This document shows positions 44,575 to 53,061 of a stretch of DNA of 56,772 nucleotides, piece by piece; position 1 is the first letter of the stretch, and every line of letters starts with the position of its first letter. A program made the translations under genes and the position numbers. The notes under the pieces were generated by a model. The model searched no databases and was not told the DNA's origin. It saw only the letters and a program-made list of their open reading frames with translations. This stretch comes from Oscillospiraceae bacterium (GTDB lineage Bacteria; Bacillota; Clostridia; WRLR01), in contig WRLR01000012.1 in NCBI GenBank assembly GCA_009777515.1, forward strand, positions 1-56,772. Reading direction: 5' to 3'.

Positions 44575-45624
44575 TTATGCTTCATCCTCATTGCTTTCGG
44601 CAAGTGCCGCCAACTCGCGCAGTTTGCTTTCTAATACTTTCTTGTCCGGCAGATGGAGTTTATATTCCGCAATCAAAGCGGGGGACAAACTTCGGCTCAT
44701 AGCGTATTCGACCACCGTTGTATCTTTTTTAGTACAGAGTATAAGCCCAACACTCGGATTTTCATTATCCTTTTTTATATCGCGGTCGAGAGCTTCAAGG
44801 TAAAACTCCATTTTACCGAGATGCTCCGGCTCGAACTCACCGATTTTTAACTCTATCGCCACGAGACAACATAACTCCCGATTGCTGAATAATAAGTCGA
44901 TATAAAAATCACGGTTGCCAACTTGAACTCGATATTCATCTCCAACATAGGCAAAATCTTTGCCAAACTCTAAAATGAACTTTTTCAGGTTGCCAACGAT
45001 GGCTCTGCGCAAGTCTTTTTCGCTATGCTTATCCGGCAAGTCTAAAAACTCAAGTACATAACTATCCCGCAGAGCGGTTAAATCCTTGTTCTGCTTAGTT
45101 ATCAGCTTGTTGTGAATATCTGAAAGCATCGTACGTTCGTATAAGCCACTGTCCATTTGCCGCATTAACTCGCGGGATGTATAGCGATTTTTTACCGAAA
45201 GCGTAAGATAAAATTCGCGTTCTTCGTCGGTTTTGCATGGCATTATCCGCAGATTGTGTGTCCAAGGTAATTCTCGTATCAGTGATACGAGTTTTTCTTT
45301 ACCCTGATATGTTTCATAAAACTGCTTCATCCGCCAAATATTGGCAGCAGAGAACCCATTAATGCCGACATAGCGGTTTTGAATAAATATCGAGAACTCT
45401 TTGACGGTGGATTTGCCCCAATCACTATCGGTAACGCGGCGGCTTACATACTCGCCGATGTTCCAATACATACTGATGAGTTCGCGGTTGACCGCACGGA
45501 ACGCGCTCTCTCGGGCATTTTCGATAATGGCAATTACGCCGTTAAAAGCATTTTCTTCCGTTTCATTTATTTTATCGCTCACAAGTGCCCCTCCGATACT
45601 CGTATCAACGGTACGAGTATTCAA
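44575..45624 (-). CDS. DUF1016 (YhcG) family PD-(D/E)XK nuclease protein
   Basis: A 349-residue protein. The N-terminal DUF1016 helical domain spans about residues 30-170 (MYWNIGEYVSRRVTDSDWGK; GFSAANIWRMKQFYETYQ). The C-terminal nuclease domain has the PD-(D/E)XK pattern DFYIDLLFSN then VAIELKIGEF. Such genes accompany type I restriction-modification operons, typically between hsdS and hsdR. Here it appears intact although its partners are fragments. Base composition is clearly more AT-rich than the cassettes on either side. An independent DNA-protection or phage-defence role is possible but untested. Confidence 0.85.
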   Translation of the reverse strand: MNTRTVDTSIGGALVSDKINETEENAFNGVIAIIENARESAFRAVNRELISMYWNIGEYVSRRVTDSDWGKSTVKEFSIFIQNRYVGINGFSAANIWRMKQFYETYQGKEKLVSLIRELPWTHNLRIMPCKTDEEREFYLTLSVKNRYTSRELMRQMDSGLYERTMLSDIHNKLITKQNKDLTALRDSYVLEFLDLPDKHSEKDLRRAIVGNLKKFILEFGKDFAYVGDEYRVQVGNRDFYIDLLFSNRELCCLVAIELKIGEFEPEHLGKMEFYLEALDRDIKKDNENPSVGLILCTKKDTTVVEYAMSRSLSPALIAEYKLHLPDKKVLESKLRELAALAESNEDEA

Positions 45625-45648
45625 ATTCTCTCAATAGTGATGAGAGTT

Positions 45649-45903
45649 TTATGCGCCCACTTCTTCAATCGAGCTTTTTATCAGTATCGGGCAGATATCT
45701 TTAATCTGAGCTTTCATTTTTTCGTTTATTTCACACTGTGTGAGATAAGCATTGTAGATGTTCACAATCGACCTATAGAGAGGTTCATGTCTGTACAGAA
45801 AAACGCTATCCACTTTTTTTTGCCCTGTCCCTGACGAAAAAATCTGCGACAGCATGGAATCGCCGTTTCTGTTATGGATGCGTACAGCGAAGGACAAAAG
45901 ATA
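45649..45903 (-). pseudogene. Unidentified fragment between the transposase remnant and DUF1016 gene
   Basis: This stretch stays in the same frame as the transposase remnant after its TAG stop. Its first residues (KYLLSFAVRIHNRNGD) could continue the transposase. The helical C-terminus (YLTQCEINEKMKAQIKDI) recalls the end of type I specificity subunits, which would fit the position before DUF1016. I cannot confirm either assignment. An independent start is possible at 45897 (TTG), giving 82 residues. Confidence 0.4.
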
Positions 45904-45906
45904 CTT

Positions 45907-46377
45907 CTATTTCCCGGCCCTTATCTTGTGCATACCATACAGTTCCTTAAGAGTATACGTGTAGCCGTCATGCGAATAGAGCGTTTTGGAATTCTTTAAC
46001 CGCCCGATGCTGTGGTACCCAATGTCGTATATGCCCATTACAAATTTCGGGTGCGTAAACAAACTGTCAAACAGGACATGTTTTGCCGGAATGCCATATT
46101 TCCTGATGTCCCTGAGCATCAACAGCGCCACATCCGGGGCTTTCATCAATGCCTGCTTCTTTGCCTTTGCCCCGCATGTGCGGTTGTCTGTATGGCGCGC
46201 TTCATTGTACCTTTGCTTTTTATCGGCCGACGACATGTGACGGAACGCCGTTGGTATGAACGTCGTGCCGTCCGTCCAACCGAGGAATAGGCTTCGGAAC
46301 CCACGCTTGTACGTCCTGTATTTGGCGTAAACTATTGATTTATCAAAGTTCAGAGCCTTATATGCATGTGCTAAGTT
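45907..46377 (-). pseudogene. IS4-type transposase remnant with in-frame stop
   Basis: The frame reads ALNFDKSIVYAKYRTYKRGF, then FLGWTDGTTFIP, ARHTDNRTCGAKAKKQALM and LFDSLFTHPKFVMGIYDIGY, a DDE-type transposase core of the IS4 group. The N-terminus is missing (a TGA blocks the frame at 46380) and a TAG at 45907-45909 interrupts it after KIRAGK. No terminal inverted repeats or target duplications were recognised. The element is inactive and probably helped break the restriction locus. Confidence 0.7.
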
Positions 46378-46389
46378 TCAGTATTTAAA

Positions 46390-47226
46390 TTAAAACTTTG
46401 TCAATTGAGCTTCATACTTTTGTTTTAGGTTATTTTTCCACGTATCTAAAAAATAAAAACTTAGAACTCGGTACTTATTAGGGTTAGTAGTCCTCTTTGG
46501 TAATGGCTTTTTCCATACTGAAAAATCAATTCGGCCATTTCCTCTTATATCAGCATAAACCACATGATTTTCGTACTCATCCAGCCAGCTAATTCGCCTT
46601 TCTTCTGTGATCTTCAAAAATCCTAACTCAGAAAGACGGTGTTCTGCCCAATTGAGCTGATCTTCATTGCGTGGTATTTTACCCCATAAATGTTCATCAT
46701 ATAAAACTTCTTCGAACGGTGTTATTTTAAACAGAGATTCATTTTGTCGCCTTACCCTTAAATCTTGTTGCTTTTGTATTTCAATTTTGGTTTCCATTTC
46801 GGAAAATTTTTCATTCCAATAATCCAATGCCAGTTTTTCCGCAGTTTCAGTAAACAAGCATTGTTGAATATTGCCATAACCAACAAGGTGCCTACGTAAT
46901 CCTTCTGGCAAAGTAAAACCATCATAATAATAAGGCGAATTTGGCGCACTATTACACAAAGGGCATTTAACTCTTTCTTGCACCCAACTATTAAAGCGTT
47001 CTTCTGACCGAGATGGAACACTATCGATTATTTGCTGCACGGTATTGTTAAGCCACTGATAAGTGTCCTTTCTGGATTTGCATTTGGAATAATCTGTAAG
47101 TAAAGAGGACATTTCCCACGGTAGCAAATAAAGCAACCTATGTCTAGTTCTCTTTAATTCAACTTTTAATCGCTCAACTGTCTCGTTTCTATAGCTAGTA
47201 GAAAGTATTATATGATTCTTTGACAT
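46390..47226 (-). CDS. Hypothetical protein with CPLC zinc-finger-like motif
   Basis: A 278-residue protein that I do not recognise. It is rich in Lys, Arg, Glu and aromatic residues, with no signal peptide or membrane segment. Near residue 88 it has CPLC, followed by GFTLPEGLRRHLVGYGNIQQ and then a cysteine, a spacing that could bind zinc. A charged helical stretch (EMETKIEIQKQQDLRVRRQ) follows. ATG 47226 is used; an upstream ATG at 47244 is possible. It lies in the AT-rich island beside the transposase remnant and is probably acquired by transfer. Confidence 0.65.
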   Translation of the reverse strand: MSKNHIILSTSYRNETVERLKVELKRTRHRLLYLLPWEMSSLLTDYSKCKSRKDTYQWLNNTVQQIIDSVPSRSEERFNSWVQERVKCPLCNSAPNSPYYYDGFTLPEGLRRHLVGYGNIQQCLFTETAEKLALDYWNEKFSEMETKIEIQKQQDLRVRRQNESLFKITPFEEVLYDEHLWGKIPRNEDQLNWAEHRLSELGFLKITEERRISWLDEYENHVVYADIRGNGRIDFSVWKKPLPKRTTNPNKYRVLSFYFLDTWKNNLKQKYEAQLTKF

Positions 47227-47375
47227 AATAAAAACCATGTACAAACTGTATACAAATTGTCATGAATGAATATAGTATGGTCCTTGTGTGACAGTTTTTC
47301 CCTTTCTATTTTTAATGCTAACCGCCATACACCAACAGCGCACAAATATTGCATGAAAATATACGGCAGTTGTGC

Positions 47376-47574
47376 CTTGTTGTGGTGCGCCGAGGGCGTC
47401 GCACCCTACACGGGTGTACCGAATGGCACTATTATGAAATTCGTCGGTTCGGGGAAGCGCGGTTCCCCTCACCTCACGGGCGCGTAGCGCCCGCACGGCG
47501 CGTTGCGCTGCGATAGTGTCCACGACTCCATACTTTCGTGCCCTGCTGGTGGCGGTACCCGTCGTGAACACTAT
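47376..47574. repeat. Cluster of hairpins downstream of the amidohydrolase gene
   Basis: In about 200 bases several inverted repeats follow each other: GGTGCG/CGCACC near 47380, GGGGAA/TTCCCC near 47456, CGGGCGC/GCGCCCG near 47480, and ATAGTGTCCACGAC (47513-47526) against GTCGTGAACACTAT (47561-47574, 13 of 14 matching). Sharp GC contrast with the island on its left suggests an element border. The gap 47227-47375 shows nothing else. Confidence 0.55.
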
Positions 47575-48408
47575 TTATGCTCTATTCACGTATATGTTAT
47601 CTTTATGCAATTGCTTTAGCAGTTTCTCGCCGTTGCGGTAAAATATGTTCCGCCTGTCGTCGTCGGTTATGTCCGCCGACAACACCGCGCCCACGCCGTG
47701 GTGGGTGTCGAACCATGGCACGTCGGTTCCGAACAGGATGCGCTCCGAGCCCACTTCGGCGCACAGCAACTCGATCGCCCCCCTATTGTCCATGACGGCG
47801 GTGAGCTCTGCAATCAGGTTCGGATGGTTCTTTATCAACTCTGCGCCGTTCTTCCAGTCGTCGTGGAAGCTGTGCCCGCATATGAATATGGCGCCCGGAT
47901 AGCGTGTCGCGATTGTCGCGACCTCGTCCACGCCGTCGTATTTGCTGCCGCCCCATGTGTGCAGCAGGGCGGGCAGGCGGTTGGCGTCCAGATATTCCAT
48001 GAACGGCTTGTAGGCGTCTGAAGTCAGCGGGGTCTGGTCCGTATCGGCGTGCATCTTCATGCCGAGGTAATATGCCTTGTTCGCCTCCAAGCGGGCGATG
48101 GCCGCTTTGAAGTCGGTCCGCCCGGGGATGACGGCATGGTACGCGAGGAAATGCCCGGGGAAGCGCTTCGCCACGTTCAGGTTGTACCCTTCCTCGAATT
48201 CGGCGTAAGCCATAGCCATGTGCGAGCAAAACACTGTCAGCTTCGTGTTGCACCGCTGCATGACCTCTATCATCAGCTCCGGGCTGAACGCGGGCAGGTA
48301 CATGGAGGCGAGGTTGTGCATATGCGCGTGGAAGTCCAGGATATAGCAATCGCCCGGCGCCCTGCTCTCCCAAAACTCGCGGGCGAGGCCGGAATCTCTA
48401 TTAATCAT
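47575..48408 (-). CDS. Amidohydrolase-family metal-dependent hydrolase (Amidohydrolase_2)
   Basis: A 277-residue TIM-barrel hydrolase. The metal-binding HxH is in LDFHAHMHN (residues 25-31). Later ligands appear in LLHTWGGSKYDG and ICGHSFHDDWKNG, and the C-terminal aspartate in LFGTDVPWFDTHHG. Members of the group hydrolyse or decarboxylate small cyclic and aromatic acids or lactones. It is followed on the same strand by a degenerate relative, 61 bases upstream in coordinates, and by a DegT aminotransferase gene, suggesting one operon running from 50568 to 47575. Confidence 0.82.
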   Translation of the reverse strand: MINRDSGLAREFWESRAPGDCYILDFHAHMHNLASMYLPAFSPELMIEVMQRCNTKLTVFCSHMAMAYAEFEEGYNLNVAKRFPGHFLAYHAVIPGRTDFKAAIARLEANKAYYLGMKMHADTDQTPLTSDAYKPFMEYLDANRLPALLHTWGGSKYDGVDEVATIATRYPGAIFICGHSFHDDWKNGAELIKNHPNLIAELTAVMDNRGAIELLCAEVGSERILFGTDVPWFDTHHGVGAVLSADITDDDRRNIFYRNGEKLLKQLHKDNIYVNRA

Positions 48409-48469
48409 ATGCGCGCCCCTTTCTTTTTGCGCTGCCTATATGCGCGCGTTGCGACAGTCCCCTCGTTGC

Positions 48470-49267
48470 TCATATGCGCGCCCCCTTAAGCAGCTTTTTC
48501 AGGTTGCCGCCCGCAATCAGCGCCTTGTCGTCGTCACTCAGTTCCGCGTGCCGGACGACCATCATATGGGCGCCTATATAGCACTCCGGGAACGCGCTGC
48601 CGAACAGGACGCGCCCCGCGCCGTACCTTTGCGTAATGTCGGGCAGCCACGACGCCGTCTGGATGTACGACATGTCCAGATACAGGTTGGGATAGGAATC
48701 CAGGAACGGGCGGAACTGGCGGTCGCTCGGCCAGCAGTTCGCGTATGTCAATATAGCCGTGAGGTTACGGAACTCGCTCATCAGCGCCTCGGCTTGCTCC
48801 AGTGTCAGCCCCCTGCCCGTGTTCAGCAGCACGGGGATGGAGCGCTCCTGCGCCATTTCCAGGTAGTCGCCTATTACCGAAGCCCTGGGCATGTAGCGGT
48901 TGGCCTGCGGGTTCAGCGCCAGTGCAGCGATGTTGCTTTTTTTCATCGCCTTCGGCAGCTCGCCAGGCGGCGTTATCTCCCCCGTGCTGGACGGCAACAG
49001 CGACCAGCATCCGTACAACTCGGGAGCGCCGCGCGCGTCGCGCTCACCGCGTATACCGCCCATACCGCGCGCGCCGCGCACGTTTGCCACGTCGCGCGCT
49101 ATAATTTCATTGCCTAAAATGGGCTCCTCCATGGCGTAGTATACCAGCCCGCCGGCGACGCCCGCGCGGTCGAGCTCGGCACGCAAGGCCCCGATGTCCG
49201 GGCAGCCGGGGAGCTGGCCCTTCATCGTGTCTGGCCCATATACTAGATTGCAATCCAAAAATTCCAT
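48470..49267 (-). CDS. Degenerate amidohydrolase-fold protein lacking metal ligands
   Basis: A 265-residue protein related to the amidohydrolase_2 group. Where the active relatives have DxHxH it reads LDCNLVYGPD, and where they have GTD it reads VLFGSAFPEC. LYLDMSYIQTASWLPDI and ALIAGGNLKKLL keep the family pattern. Loss of all obvious metal ligands suggests a pseudoenzyme, perhaps a partner or regulator of the active copy next door. A Gly/Arg-rich insert (ARGMGGIRGERDARGAPE) near residue 70 looks repeat-derived. The start at 49267 is the only long in-frame choice. Confidence 0.72.
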   Translation of the reverse strand: MEFLDCNLVYGPDTMKGQLPGCPDIGALRAELDRAGVAGGLVYYAMEEPILGNEIIARDVANVRGARGMGGIRGERDARGAPELYGCWSLLPSSTGEITPPGELPKAMKKSNIAALALNPQANRYMPRASVIGDYLEMAQERSIPVLLNTGRGLTLEQAEALMSEFRNLTAILTYANCWPSDRQFRPFLDSYPNLYLDMSYIQTASWLPDITQRYGAGRVLFGSAFPECYIGAHMMVVRHAELSDDDKALIAGGNLKKLLKGARI

Positions 49268-49326
49268 ATTATATATCCATTCAGTATTTGTTGTGGGCGC
49301 GGGCGAACCGCAGGCGAACTCTGTAT

Positions 49327-50568
49327 TTATAGATTACTGTCCGCGTAGTTGATGACTTTCGCAACTTTTTCCACATGTTCCGGCTGCAGGTTCAAGTTGA
49401 AGGAAAAACGCATGGAGCGGGCGAGGATGTCCAACGTGTTTTGGCACATGTCCGGGCTGTATTCCACGCCGCCATGGTAGTTCGGGTCGTTCCAGGGGTA
49501 ACCGGCTGGGGTCGGGCTGTGCTTTTGCAGGATGGCTTCCCAATATGTGTATACGTGTCTGTCGGGGAAGCCTTCGTTATACAGCGAGCCAATGGCCAGC
49601 CCCTGCTCCGCCATAAGCTTAACCATGCCTGCGGTGCTTTCCTTGTCTCGGCCAATCAACGTGACCGATATGCCGCAGTCGCCCTCGGGGTCGTCGACGT
49701 GCTGCAACGCGTAGTTCTTCGGCGCGTCCAGGCACGAAAGCAGGTGCTTCTTCAACGGGCGCGTCTTGCCCAGAATGGCGTCGAGTTTGTCGAACTGTAC
49801 CCGCGCAATCGCCGCGCAGACCTCGTTTCCGCGCATGCCCATCTGCGTGTATGGCGCTAGTTTCGCCCCCCGCGAAAGCCCGGTCTTCCACATGGGCGAA
49901 CCAGGGTCGTGCGCGTACACGCCGCGTATGAAAGCGTCGTCGTCGTTCGTGAAGAACACGCCGCCCTCGCCGCATGTTATCACCTTATAGAAATTCAGGC
50001 TCCAGGCGAACGCGTCCGAGCCCATCCCCGTATACTCGCCCCGGTATTTGGAACCAATGGCCTGGCAAGCGTCCTCTATTAATCTGATGCCCCGCTTTTT
50101 GCATATCTCGCGCAAAGCGCCGACGCGCCCCGGCACGCCCTGCATGTGCACTGCGATGACCGCTTTCGTGTATTCCGTGATTTTGCGCTCCACGTCCGCC
50201 GGGTCGAGGCCGAGCGAATCGTCTATGTCCGCGATGACGGGCACCGCGCCCGCGTTCGTCACGGCAGATGCCGTCGAAATGTATGTATACGCCGGGACAA
50301 TCACCTCGTCGCCGGGGCCGATGCCGTATGCAGACAGGCACAGCGTGAGCGCGCATGTGCCGGAGGCGACCATCAGCGCGTGCTTGGCGCCGAGTTTTTG
50401 GCACACCTCCTGTTCAAACAACTGGCACTGGCTCTGCCAGCCCTCGCCCGGGTACCGAAACAACCGCCCGGGGTGGTTGAGCACATTGGCGACCGCCTCG
50501 ATTTCCCTGTTGTCCATTGCGCTCCACCCTATGCCGCCGCCCGGCAGCGGGGTATCGATAATTTTCAT
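49327..50568 (-). CDS. DegT/DnrJ/EryC1/StrS-family aminotransferase
   Basis: A 413-residue PLP-dependent enzyme of the sugar aminotransferase type. The PLP lysine is K195 in LNFYKVITCGEGG. ASGTCALTLCLSAYGIGPGD and EDACQAIGSKYRG are the usual phosphate- and cofactor-binding segments. Members transaminate keto-sugars on nucleotide carriers, but some act in catabolism or as dehydratases. Its genomic partners here are hydrolases rather than nucleotide-sugar enzymes, so free sugar or inosose amination is plausible. AGGAGGGCGAG lies before the ATG. It is divergent from the sugar isomerase gene at 50707. Confidence 0.87.
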   Translation of the reverse strand: MKIIDTPLPGGGIGWSAMDNREIEAVANVLNHPGRLFRYPGEGWQSQCQLFEQEVCQKLGAKHALMVASGTCALTLCLSAYGIGPGDEVIVPAYTYISTASAVTNAGAVPVIADIDDSLGLDPADVERKITEYTKAVIAVHMQGVPGRVGALREICKKRGIRLIEDACQAIGSKYRGEYTGMGSDAFAWSLNFYKVITCGEGGVFFTNDDDAFIRGVYAHDPGSPMWKTGLSRGAKLAPYTQMGMRGNEVCAAIARVQFDKLDAILGKTRPLKKHLLSCLDAPKNYALQHVDDPEGDCGISVTLIGRDKESTAGMVKLMAEQGLAIGSLYNEGFPDRHVYTYWEAILQKHSPTPAGYPWNDPNYHGGVEYSPDMCQNTLDILARSMRFSFNLNLQPEHVEKVAKVINYADSNL

Positions 50569-50706
50569 ACTCGCCCTCCTGAAAATAGCTTTATTGAACC
50601 ATCACCATACTAACAAACATAAAGGCGCATGGCAATTGTCGATATCTTTATTTTATTATGGTAACCTGGTAACATTACATTATTAGCAAAATGAAAAGGG
50701 GCGCAT

Positions 50707-51591
50707 ATGAGACTGGGCATATCTACGACAGACTTTACCCAAATGCCGGCTGAGAAGCTGTTCCGCCAAATAAACGACTATGGCCATGGGTGCTGCGTCA
50801 TCCAATTGGGGCTGTCATATCTTGCGGAATCCGGCTTCGATAAAGACGGTGTTTTTGAAATCCCGGAGCGCGTAAGCAAAAAAACGATTCTGGCCGCACG
50901 TTCGGCGGGCAGTTTCGGGCTGGACATCGTTGCCATCAACGGTACCTTCAATATGGCCTACCCCGACCCACGCATCCGCAGCGAAGGCGTACGCAGGTTC
51001 GACGCGCTCGCGGAAGCGGCGGGCGAGATGGGCTGCGCACTGATCACCCTTTGCACCGGCACGCGCAACACGTCCCGGCTTTGGGCCCCCCACCCTGAAA
51101 ACGGCGAGCCTTCGGCTTGGGCCGACATGATGGACACCATGCTCCGGCTCGTGGAGATCGCCGAGCGGCGCGGTCTGACGCTCGCCATCGAAACGGAGGC
51201 GTCCAATATTATCGACACGCCGGAAAAGGCGCGGCGCGCGCTGGACGAGATCGGCCCCCTCAACGGCGCCGCCCGCGTGGGCATCATAATGGACTGTGCG
51301 AACCTGTTCCGCCCCGGCGAAGCCCGGCGCGCGCTCATGGACGCGCGCACCGAGAGGGCGTTCGATCTGCTGGGCGAAAGGGTGGTGCTGGCGCACGGCA
51401 AGGATATAAAGGAATCGGACGCGGGCGAACTCAACTTTTGCGCGGCGGGCGAGGGCATGGTAAACTTCCCATTGTTTTTGCGGCTCCTCCGCGAGCGCGG
51501 CTACGCCGGCGACATGATCCTGCACGGCATAAAAGACGTAGCACAGGCGCCGCGCGCCCTGGCTTATATGCGTTCGTGCATGCAGGCATGA
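50707..51591 (+). CDS. Sugar phosphate isomerase/epimerase-like TIM barrel protein
   Basis: A 294-residue AP-endonuclease-2/xylose-isomerase-like barrel. Metal-ligand positions appear as the glutamate in LAIETEASNIIDTP, the aspartate in IIMDCANLFRPGE, the histidine in VVLAHGKDIKESD, and a late acidic residue. Such proteins epimerise or isomerise sugars or inososes, or dehydrate them. AAAAGGGGCGC precedes the ATG. Divergent placement with the DegT aminotransferase suggests a shared substrate, for example an inosose or keto-sugar. The next gene is convergent and ends 3 bases away. Confidence 0.85.
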   Translation: MRLGISTTDFTQMPAEKLFRQINDYGHGCCVIQLGLSYLAESGFDKDGVFEIPERVSKKTILAARSAGSFGLDIVAINGTFNMAYPDPRIRSEGVRRFDALAEAAGEMGCALITLCTGTRNTSRLWAPHPENGEPSAWADMMDTMLRLVEIAERRGLTLAIETEASNIIDTPEKARRALDEIGPLNGAARVGIIMDCANLFRPGEARRALMDARTERAFDLLGERVVLAHGKDIKESDAGELNFCAAGEGMVNFPLFLRLLRERGYAGDMILHGIKDVAQAPRALAYMRSCMQA

Positions 51592-51594
51592 CTG

Positions 51595-52968
51595 TCAACG
51601 TGTCAGGTTTTTCATCCAGCGGTAGCGGTTCACCTTGACCACGGCGACGCCGCATTTTAGAATCTGGTCGCAGTGTATGGAAAAGAAAATCACCCATGGC
51701 GGCGCGTCGAACACAAGCAGCGCGACGAGCGCCATCGGGATCATCACCAGCCAAACGAATATAAGGTCGTTCACGAACACAAAATGTGTCGCCCCGCCCG
51801 CCCGCACAATCTGGAGCGTCGCCATCTGGTAGGACGTACCGACCATAGTCGCGCATAAAATCGTCAAAAACTCCATGCAATATCGCATGGTCTGCGGCTC
51901 CAGCGCCCGAAACGCGGGCAGCGACAGCACCGCCCCGCGCGCCGAAAACATTATCGTGGCGGAGACAAGGCCCACTGCGGGGTACACTATTTGCAAGGTC
52001 TTGGTGTAGTTCTTCGCCGTATCGTACTCGTTCTTCCCTATGGCCTGCCCGACCGTCAGCGAACCGGCGCTCGCGATGCCGTATATGAATATGAAGAAAA
52101 GCTGGCTCAAGTTGCCAACAAGCGAGTTGGCCGCTATGACGGACTCGCCGAGCCGCCCGATGATCGCCGCTTTCGCGGTGTTGCCGAGGCCCCAGAAAAT
52201 GTCGCCGAATATCACAGGCAGCCCGTAGCGTATATAGTCGAGCGACAGCGCCTTGTTGCGCAGCGTCAAATCCTTCAGCCGATAGCGAATCTTGGTATCG
52301 CGGCGCAGTACGTAGAACGCGACCACGGCGAATTCGATGACCCGCGAAATCAGCGTCGCCAGCGCCGCCCCGGCGACCCCCATCTCCGGCGCGCCGAGCT
52401 TGCCGAAAATGAAAACGTAGTTGAACACCAGGTTCGTGATGAACACGGTGACGGCGGACACGATGCCGATGTTGACCATGCCCGCGCAGCGCATCGCGGC
52501 GATGAGGACATTGGTGAGGGCAAAGAAGATAAATGACCAGCGGAGCCAGGCCATATAAGTGATACCCTCGGAGACCACGGAGTCTGCGGTGCTCAGCAGC
52601 CCGAGGACGGGCCGCCCGAAAAAAGTCATCACCAATAACAGGGCCAGCCCCACCCCGGTCGCGATATACAGGGAAAACGATATGATTATCTTTACGGAGC
52701 GTATGTCGCCTTTGCCATAGTACTGCGCCGCGAGTATGACGAGCGCGGCGGCCAGCCCCATCAAGAGCATGTGCAAGATGCCCTGTATCTGGTTAGCTAC
52801 AAATATACCGCCGATGGAACTCTCGCCCAGGTGCGAGACCATGAGGTTGTCGGACAGCCCGACCCCGAACGATATCACGCTCTGCCCCGCCAGCGGCAGG
52901 GCGATGAGCGCCAGTTTTTTATAAAAAGCCGGATCCCTGTTGAACCATGCAAATCGTTTCTGCGCCAT
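51595..52968 (-). CDS. MATE-family multidrug/sodium efflux protein
   Basis: A 457-residue membrane protein with about twelve hydrophobic segments in two related halves. The first half opens LALIALPLAGQSVISFGVGL and the second starts near YGLPVIFGDIFWGLGNTAKA. These halves carry the MATE repeats; the family exchanges drugs or metabolites for sodium or protons. No regulator is adjacent, and the export substrate is unknown. The gene ends 3 bases from the convergent isomerase gene, with no terminator hairpin between them. Confidence 0.9.
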   Translation of the reverse strand: MAQKRFAWFNRDPAFYKKLALIALPLAGQSVISFGVGLSDNLMVSHLGESSIGGIFVANQIQGILHMLLMGLAAALVILAAQYYGKGDIRSVKIIISFSLYIATGVGLALLLVMTFFGRPVLGLLSTADSVVSEGITYMAWLRWSFIFFALTNVLIAAMRCAGMVNIGIVSAVTVFITNLVFNYVFIFGKLGAPEMGVAGAALATLISRVIEFAVVAFYVLRRDTKIRYRLKDLTLRNKALSLDYIRYGLPVIFGDIFWGLGNTAKAAIIGRLGESVIAANSLVGNLSQLFFIFIYGIASAGSLTVGQAIGKNEYDTAKNYTKTLQIVYPAVGLVSATIMFSARGAVLSLPAFRALEPQTMRYCMEFLTILCATMVGTSYQMATLQIVRAGGATHFVFVNDLIFVWLVMIPMALVALLVFDAPPWVIFFSIHCDQILKCGVAVVKVNRYRWMKNLTR

Positions 52969-53061
52969 TATTGCCCCTTTGCCGCTTGTTTTTGCCCCGC
53001 GCGATGGTGCGCTATGATGATATTATCTCTTTTCAACGCACATAACAAGGGGGCATAATGC

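Noticed and set aside
47260-47571. A 103-codon frame over the hairpin cluster
   Set aside because: The region is dominated by inverted repeats; the translation shows no plausible protein features.
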